From positions 9,698-73,697 of the forward strand of contig JAWKWA010000020.1 of assembly GCA_041397765.1 (NCBI GenBank): a stretch of DNA of 64,000 nucleotides, given 5' to 3'. Source of the DNA: JAWKWA01 sp041397765 (GTDB lineage: Bacteria > Pseudomonadota > Alphaproteobacteria > Rhizobiales > Hyphomicrobiaceae). Below are positions 37,701 through 46,655 of the stretch, piece by piece. How positions within the stretch are numbered: the first letter of the stretch is position 1; every line of letters starts with the position of its first letter. The position numbers and the translations under genes were made by a program. The notes beneath the pieces were generated by a model that had not been told where the DNA came from, ran no database searches, and worked only from the letters and a program-made list of their open reading frames with translations.

Positions 37701-39523
37701 GCCTCGAGCACCATGTCGTGCAAGCGGACATGGCGCGTGCCCTCGCCGAACTCCGGCGAGATGCGATAGGAGCGCTCGTCGATCACCTTGAAGCCGAGAT
37801 TTTCGAGCACCGGCACCCGGTCGCTGAGCGGGATCGGATCGCCGAGGCGATAGATCGCGACGCGCACCCGCCGGGGATCCGGATCGGGGTCCCGGTAGAA
37901 GTCGATCGTCACGGGCCGCTCGTCGGAAAGCTGGTCGAGCCGCTCGATGTCCTCGAGCGATCGCTCGGGGCTGAATGTCTCGCGATAGCCGCCGGAGAAC
38001 GCCGCACCATATTTGGCGACCGTGCCCGCGCGTTTCTCGGCCGGCAGCGCCGCATCGACCACCGCCGCGAAGCGGTCCTGCCAGGTCTGTGCGATCGCCT
38101 TGACGCCCTCCTCCAGCTCGGCGTCGGAGACCGCGGCCGGCTTGCCCTCGCCGCGTTGGATGATGAAGTGGATGCGCACCAGCGGGCCATCCGTGAAGGT
38201 CGGCTGGAAGCTGGCGAGCCGCCCGTTGAACGAGGTCTCGAGCAGCGCCGCGATCCTGAGGCGTACTTCCGTTGTGAAGCGGTCGCGCGGCGTATAGACG
38301 ATCACCGAGACGAAGCGGTCGAACTCGTCGAGGCGCGAGAAGACGCGCGTCCGCGGCCTCAGCTCCAGATCGAGGATCTCCTTCGTCCAGCGCTCGAGCA
38401 TGGCGACGGGGATCTGGAAGAAGTCGTCGCGCGGGAAAGTCTCCAGCACGTTGACGCAGGCCTTGCCGCTATGGCTGTCGGGCGGAAACCCCAAGCCCTT
38501 CAGCACCTGCTCGACCTTCATCCTGACGAGCGGGATGGAGCGGACGGACTCTGTGTAGGCCGCCGAGGTGAAGAGCCCGACCATGCGCAACTCGCCGACG
38601 ATCTGCCCGTCGGCGCCATAGCGCTTGGCGCCGACATATTCCATGTGGCTGCGGCGATGGACCCTCGCCACGGTGTTGGACTTCGAGATGATGAGCGGCG
38701 CGGGCTGGAAATAGAAGCGCCGCATCTCCGGCGTCATGCTGATCAGCTCGCGGCTGCGCCTCAGCACGCGAATGTCGGGATTGCGCAGGATGCCGAGGCC
38801 CTTGTCGTGCTGGGTCTTGAGATCCCCCGTTTCGCGGCCGCCTTCGAGCAAGAGCTCGCGCATGCCGAGGAAGGTGAAATTGCCCTGGGCGAGCCAGTCG
38901 AGGAAAGCGAGGGATTCGTGCATCTCTTCGGCCGGAATGGGCGGTGGCGCCGCGCGATAGGACGCCATCAGCGCGCCGATCCGGTCTAGCATCGCCCGCC
39001 AGTCGTCGACCGCCTCCCGCACCTCGCCGAGCACCGCCGAGATGGTGCGCGTCACCGCCTCGGCCTGCGCGTCGGAGATGGGCTCCACATGGATCTGGAT
39101 GAAGCTTTCCTGGCCATTGCGCCAGTCGCGGTCGCCAGGTCCCGTCACCGCCTCCAGCGTGCCCGTCTGGTCGCGCCGCGTCTTGAAAATGGGATGGAGG
39201 ACCAGCAGCACCTGCAGATCCTGCGCCGTCACCTCGCCCATCACCGAATCGACCAGGAAGGGCATATCGTCGTTGAGGATCTCGATGATCGTCACCGGCC
39301 TTGCCCCGCCCGCCATGCGGTGGCGGATCTTGTGATCGTGCACCGGCTTGTCGTCGAGGAACAGGAAGGCGGCGGCGACGATGTCGGCGATGTCCGCCTC
39401 GCTGTAGCGCGCCAATGCCTCGCTGTCGGCATCCGCCATCAGGAGCCGTGCGAACACCTCCGCGCTGGCGTCCGGGGACTTGGGTTTTCGCGACGCGATG
39501 GTGTCGAGAATGCGCCTGATCAT
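34730..39523 (-). CDS. gdh: NAD-specific glutamate dehydrogenase, large class
   Basis: A 1597-residue enzyme of the 180-kDa class that deaminates glutamate to 2-oxoglutarate with NAD. Long N-terminal ACT-containing regulatory domains (VTIIEILNDDMPFLVDSVMG) precede the catalytic core: RFSPIARGGIRWSDRVQDFR, then NTVIVPNGAKGGFLPK with the catalytic lysine region, and GIGDMSGDVFGNGMLLS for the dinucleotide site. The C-terminal third (ARTLIRSELPDDPFFGETLV and after) is a class-specific helical domain. The large class is typical of alphaproteobacteria and is allosteric. The 5' side is a 366-base gap shared with a desaturase gene. Confidence 0.95.
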   Translation of the reverse strand: MIRRILDTIASRKPKSPDASAEVFARLLMADADSEALARYSEADIADIVAAAFLFLDDKPVHDHKIRHRMAGGARPVTIIEILNDDMPFLVDSVMGEVTAQDLQVLLVLHPIFKTRRDQTGTLEAVTGPGDRDWRNGQESFIQIHVEPISDAQAEAVTRTISAVLGEVREAVDDWRAMLDRIGALMASYRAAPPPIPAEEMHESLAFLDWLAQGNFTFLGMRELLLEGGRETGDLKTQHDKGLGILRNPDIRVLRRSRELISMTPEMRRFYFQPAPLIISKSNTVARVHRRSHMEYVGAKRYGADGQIVGELRMVGLFTSAAYTESVRSIPLVRMKVEQVLKGLGFPPDSHSGKACVNVLETFPRDDFFQIPVAMLERWTKEILDLELRPRTRVFSRLDEFDRFVSVIVYTPRDRFTTEVRLRIAALLETSFNGRLASFQPTFTDGPLVRIHFIIQRGEGKPAAVSDAELEEGVKAIAQTWQDRFAAVVDAALPAEKRAGTVAKYGAAFSGGYRETFSPERSLEDIERLDQLSDERPVTIDFYRDPDPDPRRVRVAIYRLGDPIPLSDRVPVLENLGFKVIDERSYRISPEFGEGTRHVRLHDMVLEATDNAPLELGSDDLRLEACYLANWRGETESDPFNRLIKAARLDWREAAMMRAYGAYMVQIGLPFRRTSMADTLTHHPGVASDLMQIFRARFDPDLDITPEKRAEEAAAIRARIEAELQNVPSLDEDRIIRHYLNLIEATLRTNFYQRQGDGQPPEAIAFKLRSSQVDLMPEPRPYAEIWVYAPRVEGVHLRFSPIARGGIRWSDRVQDFRTEVLGLVKAQQVKNTVIVPNGAKGGFLPKLLPAGGGRDAIQQEGTAAYRLFISTLLDLTDNRVGDAIVPPQRVVRHDGDDPYLVVAADKGTASFSDTANALSARHGFWLGDAFASGGSAGYDHKKMAITARGAWECVKRHFREMDIDIQTTPFHVTGIGDMSGDVFGNGMLLSKAIRLVAAFDHRDIFLDPDPDEAVSFGERQRLFDLPRSSWQDYDRAKISEGGGVFARSAKSIPLSPQMQKVLGVPAASLTPAELMHAILRMPTDLLWFGGIGTYVKAAAETDDQVGDRANDLIRVTAEDVQAKVIGEGANLGVTQRGRIELGRRGVRLNTDFIDNSAGVNSSDQEVNIKIAFGPALQSGRLDIAERNRILVSMTDEVAAGCLVNNYRQGLALSLGQSRGLADLGFQKRLMHELENAGLLDRQIEFLPSDTQMAERARNGEPLTRPELAVLLSYAKIELARTLIRSELPDDPFFGETLVDYFPRTMREQFAEDLQRHRLRREIIATVLTNAVINRGGSTMIVRLSEETGHSAASIVAAYAAVEAVYELDRLWAAIDALDARVSGVVQLGLYREVQDLVRRQTAWFLRKVKLGTGLSSVIETYRPGIVAYRGHLRDARGRQRQLIDDKTATSVNAGVPEETAREIASLDALANAPDAALAAMATGRPLGAVAHTHAEIGDHFDLSDLRAAAEQLPVSDYYDRLALNSTLSILSDAQRAITEDVMRNGDGGKADLEGWLKRKGLAAERARASLQEITTQGALTLARLTVAAAQLRDLVTT

Positions 39524-39889
39524 GCCACGCGGTCTCCCTCACTGGTCCCCGGTCGATCCGGGGCTGCCCCGCTTCGCGCGCCGGGGCGGACCTGGCGTTC
39601 GGTCGGGTGATTTGCATGCTGCCGATCCGCAAGCGGCTCGACCGGTGTCGACGGCTCCCGATGCCCGGTTGCGCGCCCGCAGCCCGGGCCATTCGTCCCG
39701 CCGCGGTCCCCGGTTTCGTCCCCTTTCTATCCCGGACAGCGCCCAGAGTCGCGGCCGACCGGCGTGGTGCCGGGGCGAGGCCCGGCGCCCCGCCGCTTTC
39801 GGCTCTGGTGCGCGGCGGAACGGCATGGGACAATCGCGGGGTGTGTTTGACGGCTGGCTGGGACTGCTTGAAGGGAGGCTCACGATTTC
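39524..39889. other. Intergenic region of 366 bases between divergent genes
   Basis: It must contain the promoters of the minus-strand glutamate dehydrogenase and the plus-strand desaturase. It is as GC-rich as the surroundings, and I see no strong hexamers, palindromes or small gene with a credible start. Confidence 0.45.
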
Positions 39890-40825
39890 ATGGCTTCAAG
39901 GCAATCCGACGACATCGGCGAGGTCTTCGACCACCGCCAGGCGCTGGCGTCCCTGTCGGGTGCCGAACTCGCCCGGCTGCGCGAACCCTCGGACGCCGCC
40001 GGATTGCGCCATCTCGCCCTGCATCTCGCCGCCCTCGGGCTGACCGGTGGCCTCGTCCTGGCCAGCCTGCACACATGGCTCGTCCTCCCGGCCATGGTCG
40101 CGCACGGCATCGTCCTCAGCTTCCTGTTCGCCCCCCTGCACGAGTCGATCCACGGCACCGCCTTCCGCAGCCCTGCCATCAACCTGGCGGTTGCCGAGGT
40201 CGCGGGATTTCTGCTGCTCCTGCCGCCGCGCTGGTTCCGCTACTTTCACCTGGCTCACCACCGCCACACCCAGGATCCCGAGCACGATCCCGAGCTCGCC
40301 ACGCCGCGTCCGGCGACCATGGCGGCCTATCTGCGGCACCTGACCGGCTATGGCTACTGGACCGCCGAGATCCGCAAGATCATCGCCAACGGCCTCGGCC
40401 GGTCGACGGACGGCTTCGTGCCGCTGAAGGGGCGCCCCAAGGTGGTCCGCGAGGCACGGATCCATCTACTCGGCTATGCCCTGATCGCGGGCCTCTCGAT
40501 CGCCATGGGCTCGACGCTCGTGCTCTGGCTGTGGGTCGTCCCGGCCTTGCTCGGCCAGCCCTTCCTCAGGGCCTACCTGCTCGCCGAGCACGCCGGCCTC
40601 CCCTTCGTCGCCGACATGCTGACCAACAGCCGGACCACCTTCACCAGCGGCCTCGTCCGCTTTCTTGCCTGGAACATGCCCTTCCACAGCGCCCATCACG
40701 CGCTGCCGACCATCCCCTTCTTCCGCCTGCCGGCGCTGACTGCCCATCTGCGCCAGAGCCTGCGCAGCACCGCCGATGGCTATGTCGACGCGCATCGCCA
40801 GATCATCGCCCGGCTCCGGCATTGA
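39890..40825 (+). CDS. Membrane fatty acid desaturase-family protein
   Basis: A 311-residue di-iron membrane oxidase. The three histidine boxes are complete: HESIH at 84-88, HLAHHRH at 120-126, and HSAHH at 266-270, with hydrophobic helices between (LVLPAMVAHGIVLSFLF, LLLLPPRWF, WLWVVPALLGQPFL). GGGAGG lies ahead of the ATG. The family includes acyl-lipid desaturases and beta-carotene ketolase/hydroxylase relatives; no carotenoid gene is nearby, so an acyl desaturase or related hydroxylase is the simpler guess. It is a stand-alone gene. Confidence 0.86.
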   Translation: MASRQSDDIGEVFDHRQALASLSGAELARLREPSDAAGLRHLALHLAALGLTGGLVLASLHTWLVLPAMVAHGIVLSFLFAPLHESIHGTAFRSPAINLAVAEVAGFLLLLPPRWFRYFHLAHHRHTQDPEHDPELATPRPATMAAYLRHLTGYGYWTAEIRKIIANGLGRSTDGFVPLKGRPKVVREARIHLLGYALIAGLSIAMGSTLVLWLWVVPALLGQPFLRAYLLAEHAGLPFVADMLTNSRTTFTSGLVRFLAWNMPFHSAHHALPTIPFFRLPALTAHLRQSLRSTADGYVDAHRQIIARLRH

Positions 40826-41200
40826 GCCCCGGCCGATGCGAATGGTCCGTGGAGAACCCGCCGGCCCGCCGCTTCGTGCTTGCCTGCAAGAAGTTACCAT
40901 GGGTTAAGACAGGTATGCGTATTCTGATTCGCGTGCCCCTAATGCATCGCATCGTCGTAACCGCCGGTTTGCGCTGGCCGGTTCCGCAGCGTTGACGGCC
41001 GGGGCGCGTGCACTGACGGAGAGGGGTGTGCCGACCGGCGGCGTCCTGCGCGACACCGGGCGGACAGGGCGCGTCGGGTGCGGCAATGTTCCTTCCTTTG
41101 GCCGATCGCCACCTTGCCGGCACAGTCGCCAGTCTAAAGTGATGCAGTCGCCGCAGATCTGTCTCGGGATCGTGCGCGCGCGAAGCGGGTCGGGCGGAAA
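40826..41200. other. Intergenic region of 375 bases
   Basis: It lies between two plus-strand genes. An A/T-rich patch with TTACCAT followed by GGGTTAAG at about 40896-40910 is near-CtrA-like but one base too short in spacing, so I do not call it. Nothing else is visible apart from the GGGCGG purine-rich site before the next gene. Confidence 0.4.
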
Positions 41201-44131
41201 ATGACGATTGAACGGGCTCTGATCGGATTTTTCGGCTCCGGCGCGGCGGCCATAGGCTTCGGCGCTCATGGCTATCCCCCGGCCGGCCGCGCCGAGATCG
41301 ACGGCCCGGGCTTCATCGCGACCCTGGTCGCCCAGGGGCATGGCGCCCGCGTCCGCGACATCATGGAGTTCGTCGCCACCGATCTGCGCAACGAGATGCA
41401 GAACGGCCGCATCAAGCCCGACGTGCTGGAGCGCCACGCCCGCGGTCTTCCGCGCATCATCCTCGCTTTCCCGCTCTCCCAAGGGCAGGTCCGCTCGCTC
41501 GGCTTCGAATCCGGCATGGCGGTCGAGCTCGACGGTCCCGAGATGCCGGCCCGAACCCTCGCCGCCTCGATCGTCTCGCGCGCCCGCGACCGCTGGATGC
41601 TGTCGGATGTCGGCCTCGACGACCGCGTCTCCATCCGCCTCGTCGAGCTGCTGTTCCGCCGCATCCTTTCGGATCCCGATTTCATCACGGCGCTGAAGCC
41701 GGCCATCGCCGCCATGACCGAGGTGGACGAGCCCGAGAGCGATTTGGACCTCGGCGGCTCCCTCGATGGTGCCGCATCCTACTCCGTGCCGGTGCGCGAG
41801 CCCGTGCAGTTCCGCCCCCTGGCGCCGGTCGCCGGCGCCACCGCCGCGCCGGTCATGCGCGGTGAGGCGACGGGCGGCCTGACGGCCCCGGCCCGCTGGC
41901 TGGGCGACCACGCGACAGGCGCCAGCGATCCGCGCGAGCCCGAGGAAGAGGAAGTCGGCGAGCCGTTCGTCGGTCAGACCGAGGAGCCGGACGACGGCGA
42001 CCTGTTCGCCGCCGACAATGCTCCGGCCGATGAGCCCGCGCTTGCCGCGCCCGAGGCCAACCCGACCGATGACGGTTGGGACCGCGAACTCGCCACCGAC
42101 ATCGGGGAGGACGCACCCGCCGATCTCTCCGCACCCGTTGGCACCGATCGGGATGGTGCTGCGGCGGCGGACCCGTCGGACAGGACCGACGGGCCTGAGC
42201 CGGAGGCCTGGTCGCAGAGCGATGAAACGCTCGGCGAAGCCGACATTCGACAGGACGGGCTCGACGCTCCCGCGGCCGCTGCGGAGCATGACGGGGTTGC
42301 CGGCGAGGGCGACCACGACGACCGCCTCGACCCAGAGGACGACGATATCCCCGTGGCGGAGCCCGCCACCGTCGGCGATTTCGACCAGCATCCCGCTCAC
42401 TTCCGCGCCGCCGATGTGGATCGCGCCGAGCCGGAGGTTCTGGACAGGCTCGACCAATCCTACGCCGACGATCATCCGGCCGTTGAGCCGATCTTCGACA
42501 CGGCCGAGGCATCTCCCGATGATGACCTGCTGATCGTCGAGGCACTGGTCGACGCCCATGGCGCGCCGGAGAGCCTCGAGGCCGGTGCTGGCACCGATCC
42601 TTTCGCGCACGGCATTCCCGCCGACGGCGATCTCGGCGCCGACCCCGTGCTGCCCTGGCCGGAGGATCTGTCGCTCGAAGGCACCGCCACCGAAGCGACC
42701 GACGATGTCCTCGGCGATAGTGAGACGGCGGGCGACGAGCTTGCCGGCGGCAGTGTCGACCTCCCCGATTTCGCCCGCCGCACGGCGGATGCCGAAGGCG
42801 CGCCCCATGCTGCGGTCGCCACGCTGCTCGAGGCCGTCGAGGGCCGCCGGGTTCCCGCCGAGCGCCGCCAGCGTACGCTGAAGGACTGCGCGGTCCGCTA
42901 CAACGAGCTGATCGGACGCCTTCAGCGCGCCTCCGGCGGCGATCCGGTCGTGCGCCGCCTCAGGTCCGAGGCCCAGACCGCCCTGGCGGCCGGCCGTTTC
43001 GACGAAGCCGACTCGCTCCTCTCGGGCGCCGAGGCCCGCAGCATCGCCGGTCTCGATCTCGAGGAGGCGCCGCGCGCCGACCGTCTGGTGGTCGCCGAGA
43101 TCCGCGCGCTGCGCGGCTGCCTCGAGCAGACCCGGCTCGACAATCTGCGCGCCGCCCGTCATTTCGAGGCTGCCGCCGACAGCCTCGGTGACGAGGATTG
43201 GCAGATCCGCTGGCAGCACACCATCCGCCAGGGCAATGCCCTTCAGGCCGAGGCCGAGGAGTTTGCCGCCGCCGACGCGCTGGCCTCGGCCATCGTCGTC
43301 TACGCCCGCGCGCTCGACATGTGCCCGTGGGAGCGCTCGCCCGAGCGCTGGGCCGTCACCCACAACCATCTCGGCAACGCGCTGCTCAGCCTCGGCGAGC
43401 GCGAGAAGAGCGTCGAGAAGCTCGACCTGGCGTTGAAATCCTATCGTCTCGCGCTCGACGTCAACACCCGCGAGGCGGTGCCCGTCGAATGGGCGCTGCT
43501 TCAGGCCAATGTCGGCACCGTGCTCTTGAAGATCGGCGAGTTTCAGCAGCGCGCCGACCGCTTCGAGACCGCCGCCGAGGCCTTCGAGTATGCGCTCGAC
43601 GTGCTCGACCAGCGCACCCATCCCGGTGACTGGGCGATGACCCAGGTCAACCTGGCGACGGCATTGAGCCGCCTCAGTGCCCTCCGCGACGATGCCGAGC
43701 CCCTGAAAGGCGCCGCCGAGGCCTACGAGAAGGCCTTGAAGCGCACCCCGCGCGACGAGATGCCGGGCGAATGGGCGCGCACCCAGAACGCGCTCGGCAA
43801 CGTGCTGGCCGAGCTTGGCGAGCGCACCGGCAGCCGCCAGTGGATCGAGCTCGCCGCCAAGGCCTACCGCGCCACGCTCGAGGAGTGGACCCGCGACGGC
43901 GATCCGCTGCAATGGGCGCTCGGCAGTGCCAATCTCGGCAATGCCCTGTGGGCGCTCGGCGAGATGACGCGCAATCCGGCTCTGCTCCAGGAGGCTGCCG
44001 ACACCATCGTCGGTGCGCTCGACGTGTTCCGCGAGCTCCGCGCCTCCCACTACGAGCGCACTGCCCTCGACAATCTGAAAGCCCTTCGCGAGGACCTCCG
44101 TCGCATGACCGGCCACGCCGCCTACGGCTGA
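41201..44131 (+). CDS. Large TPR protein with acidic central linker
   Basis: A 976-residue protein in three parts. Residues 1-180 are a compact domain of unknown fold (GARVRDIMEFVATDLRNEMQ, RGLPRIILAFPLSQGQVRSL, SIRLVELLFRRIL). Residues about 180-520 are a low-complexity Asp/Glu/Ala/Pro linker (EEEEVGEPFVG, DPEDDDIPVAEP). Residues about 540-976 are helical with at least six TPR-like units built on a shared consensus: ERWAVTHNHLGNALLSLGER, EWALLQANVGTVLLKIGE, DWAMTQVNLATALSRLS, EWARTQNALGNVLAELGER. The units are unusually similar, around P-x-x-W-A, a form found in Rhodospirillales and Rhizobiales TPR proteins. A scaffold or sensor role is likely; partners are unknown. Confidence 0.82.
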   Translation: MTIERALIGFFGSGAAAIGFGAHGYPPAGRAEIDGPGFIATLVAQGHGARVRDIMEFVATDLRNEMQNGRIKPDVLERHARGLPRIILAFPLSQGQVRSLGFESGMAVELDGPEMPARTLAASIVSRARDRWMLSDVGLDDRVSIRLVELLFRRILSDPDFITALKPAIAAMTEVDEPESDLDLGGSLDGAASYSVPVREPVQFRPLAPVAGATAAPVMRGEATGGLTAPARWLGDHATGASDPREPEEEEVGEPFVGQTEEPDDGDLFAADNAPADEPALAAPEANPTDDGWDRELATDIGEDAPADLSAPVGTDRDGAAAADPSDRTDGPEPEAWSQSDETLGEADIRQDGLDAPAAAAEHDGVAGEGDHDDRLDPEDDDIPVAEPATVGDFDQHPAHFRAADVDRAEPEVLDRLDQSYADDHPAVEPIFDTAEASPDDDLLIVEALVDAHGAPESLEAGAGTDPFAHGIPADGDLGADPVLPWPEDLSLEGTATEATDDVLGDSETAGDELAGGSVDLPDFARRTADAEGAPHAAVATLLEAVEGRRVPAERRQRTLKDCAVRYNELIGRLQRASGGDPVVRRLRSEAQTALAAGRFDEADSLLSGAEARSIAGLDLEEAPRADRLVVAEIRALRGCLEQTRLDNLRAARHFEAAADSLGDEDWQIRWQHTIRQGNALQAEAEEFAAADALASAIVVYARALDMCPWERSPERWAVTHNHLGNALLSLGEREKSVEKLDLALKSYRLALDVNTREAVPVEWALLQANVGTVLLKIGEFQQRADRFETAAEAFEYALDVLDQRTHPGDWAMTQVNLATALSRLSALRDDAEPLKGAAEAYEKALKRTPRDEMPGEWARTQNALGNVLAELGERTGSRQWIELAAKAYRATLEEWTRDGDPLQWALGSANLGNALWALGEMTRNPALLQEAADTIVGALDVFRELRASHYERTALDNLKALREDLRRMTGHAAYG

Positions 44132-44306
44132 AGTCGGAGCCGGCGCGAGCAGGTGCACCCATCGACAAGCAGCCCGCACAACCGGGCTGCGGTTGAATTG
44201 ATTGCGTCGCCCATGCTCCAACGGGTTGTTTCAGATGCCACATTGCGGTCTCTGCGGTGCGCTGATGCGCTCCGCTCCCGGCCGGTTTTGCCCCAGAGAG
44301 TAACCC

Positions 44307-44936
44307 ATGCGACACTTGGCGCCCCCGGTTGAGAAGCTGCTGGCTACCCTCTCCGGCGGATTGGAGAAGGACAGCAGCGCCCCGTCGGCTTCGTCGGCAT
44401 TCACGCGAAGGCTCAAGCGCGAGCTGGACGAAGCAGCCATCATGGCAAATCCCGACGCACCGGCGCCATTGGCGCCTCCAGAGGAAGTGCGGTCGGTGTT
44501 GCAGGCTATGTGCGGTGACGAGGTTCTGCAGTCGTGCATTCTTCGACTGACGCCGGCCTTGAGCTGGTTCTCCGCGGAGCGGTTCTACCCGGAGCCAGAG
44601 CACAGGGCATTCTCCAGGAATATCTGGGGTGCGACGATCATTGGTCAGGAAGATGCGCCATTCACGGCGAGCGATCGGTTCATCGCGCTCCTGATGCTGA
44701 TCATGCCGGATACTTTATATCCGCGGCACGCGCATCGGATCGAAGAGCTCTATTTCGTGATCGCGGGCGAAGGAGAGTGGTCGCATGCGGACAATGAATG
44801 GGTCCACTTGAAAGCCGGCGGCACGTTCTTCAATCAGAGTTCCCAGCCACATGCGATCCGAACAGTCGGAAGCGCAGCATTGGCAATCGGCCTCTATCTG
44901 CCACCATTCGGGTGGGAGGGCGGCCTCGTTGGGTAG
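44307..44936 (+). CDS. DMSP-lyase-family cupin protein
   Basis: A 209-residue single-cupin protein. The best-marked stretch, about residues 130-180, reads TLYPRHAHRIEELYFVIAGE, then GGTFFNQSSQPHAI. The HxHxxxExY ligand pattern and the later His match DMSP lyases of the DddL/DddQ/DddW group, which cleave dimethylsulfoniopropionate to dimethylsulfide and acrylate using a metal. The N-terminal 125 residues are helical, as in that family. Many DMSP-lyase-like cupins act on other substrates, so activity is not proven. The codon and base use is visibly less GC-rich than its neighbours: 27 of the 60 bases at 44821-44880 are A or T, against 19 of 60 at 43201-43260. Confidence 0.72.
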   Translation: MRHLAPPVEKLLATLSGGLEKDSSAPSASSAFTRRLKRELDEAAIMANPDAPAPLAPPEEVRSVLQAMCGDEVLQSCILRLTPALSWFSAERFYPEPEHRAFSRNIWGATIIGQEDAPFTASDRFIALLMLIMPDTLYPRHAHRIEELYFVIAGEGEWSHADNEWVHLKAGGTFFNQSSQPHAIRTVGSAALAIGLYLPPFGWEGGLVG

Positions 44937-45006
44937 CTGAGGAGCGTCGCCGGCCGGCCACCGGCGAGCATCGCAAGGCCCCGCTACCGGTGATGGCGGG
45001 GCGGCA

Positions 45007-45618
45007 TCAATTCAGCACGATCAGGTGGTCGGGGAGCTCGTTGTCGTCGGCGGAGCCGGGCGGGAAATGGGCCGCGAGCAGATCGCCGGCAGCCGCGATC
45101 GCCTTCAGGAAGCCTTCGACCGGCCGGCCCGCGCGGATCTCGTCGGTGAGCAGAGCGACGATCTCGGTCCAGCGCGCCTCCGCCACCGCGGCGCTGATCT
45201 CCTGGTCCGCGATGATCTCGGCATATTGCTCGGCCCGCGACACATAGATGAGGACACCCGTGCGGCCCTTGGTGGTGTGCAGGTTCTGCGCGACGAACTG
45301 CTCGACGGCCCGCCGATGCGCGGCCTTGCGCTTGACGCTGCGTGGCACCAGCAGGAAGCGCAGCGGGCGCACGAAGCCGATCACCGCCACCATCAGGAAG
45401 GCGACGAGCTGGGCCATGTAGATCATCTGCACCGGAATCCAGGTGAAGAAGATCAACGGCCAGGGCACGAGGAGCGCGATCACCGCTGCCCACAGCAGGG
45501 GCGCCCACAGATAGCCGTCGCTCTCGCTGGCGACCACGGCGACGATCTCGCCGCTGGTCCGCCGCTCGGCCTCCTTGATGGCCTGATCGACCCGCCGGGC
45601 ATCGGCTTCGCTCAGCAT
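45007..45618 (-). CDS. TPM-domain membrane protein
   Basis: A 203-residue protein from ATG 45618 (GGAG very close upstream). A short N-terminal segment (MLSEADARRVDQAIKEAERR, TSGEIVAVVASESDGYLW) and the C-terminal half (GVLIYVSRAEQYAEIIADQE, WTEIVALLTDEI) make a TPM (YgcG-type) domain, split by two or three hydrophobic helices (WAPLLWAAVIALLVPWPLIF, FLMVAVIGFV). TPM domains are linked to photosystem repair and acid phosphatase activity in plants and are of unknown function in bacteria. It is the last gene of a lemA-TPM-TPM operon. Confidence 0.8.
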   Translation of the reverse strand: MLSEADARRVDQAIKEAERRTSGEIVAVVASESDGYLWAPLLWAAVIALLVPWPLIFFTWIPVQMIYMAQLVAFLMVAVIGFVRPLRFLLVPRSVKRKAAHRRAVEQFVAQNLHTTKGRTGVLIYVSRAEQYAEIIADQEISAAVAEARWTEIVALLTDEIRAGRPVEGFLKAIAAAGDLLAAHFPPGSADDNELPDHLIVLN

Positions 45619-45719
45619 GGGCTCCGTCCCGTCACCGTCAATCCCTCCTCGAGCCAACGGCAAGACCTGCCGCCGCACGCTGCCGTCTCATCGCCGTACC
45701 CATGTGTCGGCCATGCCGC

Positions 45720-46607
45720 TCACCAGCCTCCGGACGCGCCGCCGCCGCCGAAACCGCCGCCACCACCACTCCAGCCCCCGCCCCCGCCTCCACTGCTCCG
45801 GCCCCCGCCGCCGCCCCAGCCACCACCAGGCACGATGATCCAGTCGCCGCCACGGCGCTTCCTGGCCCGCGCCGAGCCGGCGCTGCGCGTGTCGCGCGCC
45901 TCCCGGTGCGATCGCCAGATGATATAGAGGACGAAGGCGAGCCAGATCAGGAAGAAGATCAGCGCCGCCGGATCGTTCTCCCCTTCCCGGCGCCCGGCGG
46001 CCCGCCGCTTCACCTCCTCGACATCGCCGAGCAGCGCGTCCTTGAGGTCGCGCACGCCCGCCTTGATGCCGCCGGGAAAGTCGCCACGCCGGAAATAGGG
46101 CAGGATGCGATTCTCGATGATCGACTTCGACAGCGCATCGGTGAGGATCGGCTCGAGCCCGCGCCCGACCTCGATCCTGACCTTGCGCTCGTTCGGCGCC
46201 ACGATCAGCAGGACGCCGTTGTCCTTGTCCTTCTGGCCGATCTGCCAGAAACGGCCGAGCTTGTAGCCGAACTCCTCGATCTCATAGCCCTGCAGCGAGC
46301 CGAGCGTGACGACGACGAGCTGGTCGCTGGAGCGGGTCTCGAGCGCGGCGAGATCGGCCGTCAGCTCGGCCCGGTCTGCCCCCGACAACAGATGAGCCGT
46401 ATCGACCACCCGCCCGGTCAGCGGCGGGAATTGCGGCTCGGCCATCACGGCGCCGATGGCCAGCACGAGAAAGGCTGCGAGCGTAAGGGCGACGAGGCCG
46501 ACCGCACGGGCACCGTCCGGGAGGCAGGCGACGCGGCCCACCGCGCCCGGACCCTCAATCTCGCTGCAAGTGCTGCGCAAGGGCAGGTGCAAGGCGCCAC
46601 TCCCCAT
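45720..46607 (-). CDS. TPM-domain protein with Gly-rich C-terminus (YgcG-like)
   Basis: A 295-residue protein. After a basic N-terminus and hydrophobic signal (VGLVALTLAAFLVLAIGAVM), the TPM domain follows: LTGRVVDTAHLLSGADRAEL, SDQLVVVTLGSLQGYEIEEF, NGVLLIVAPNERKVRIEVGR, IENRILPYFRRGDFPGGI. A membrane segment (LIFFLIWLAFVLYIIW) and an extreme Gly/Ser/Trp-rich tail come last, as in many YgcG homologues. The start is uncertain: ATG 46607 has a poor site, and a GTG about 60 bases further in has GAGGG upstream. It lies 48 bases after lemA. Confidence 0.85.
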   Translation of the reverse strand: MGSGALHLPLRSTCSEIEGPGAVGRVACLPDGARAVGLVALTLAAFLVLAIGAVMAEPQFPPLTGRVVDTAHLLSGADRAELTADLAALETRSSDQLVVVTLGSLQGYEIEEFGYKLGRFWQIGQKDKDNGVLLIVAPNERKVRIEVGRGLEPILTDALSKSIIENRILPYFRRGDFPGGIKAGVRDLKDALLGDVEEVKRRAAGRREGENDPAALIFFLIWLAFVLYIIWRSHREARDTRSAGSARARKRRGGDWIIVPGGGWGGGGGRSSGGGGGGWSGGGGGFGGGGASGGW

Positions 46608-46655
46608 GATCGCGGCCCATGATCGCGGCGACGCGATCCGCCCCGTTGCGGATGG

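Noticed and set aside
40896..40910. CtrA-like TTAC-N6-TTAA before the TPR gene
   Set aside because: The spacing is one base short of the consensus and the first half is mismatched.
40904..44221. Minus-strand open frame of 1105 codons opposite the TPR protein
   Set aside because: It is longer than the real gene but has no motifs, and its Gly/Arg/Val repeats mirror the TPR and Asp-rich codons on the other strand.
45720..45840. Gly-rich repeat at the TPM protein C-terminus considered as a separate repeat locus
   Set aside because: Gly/Ser/Trp-rich tails are normal in YgcG/TPM proteins, so it is part of the gene.
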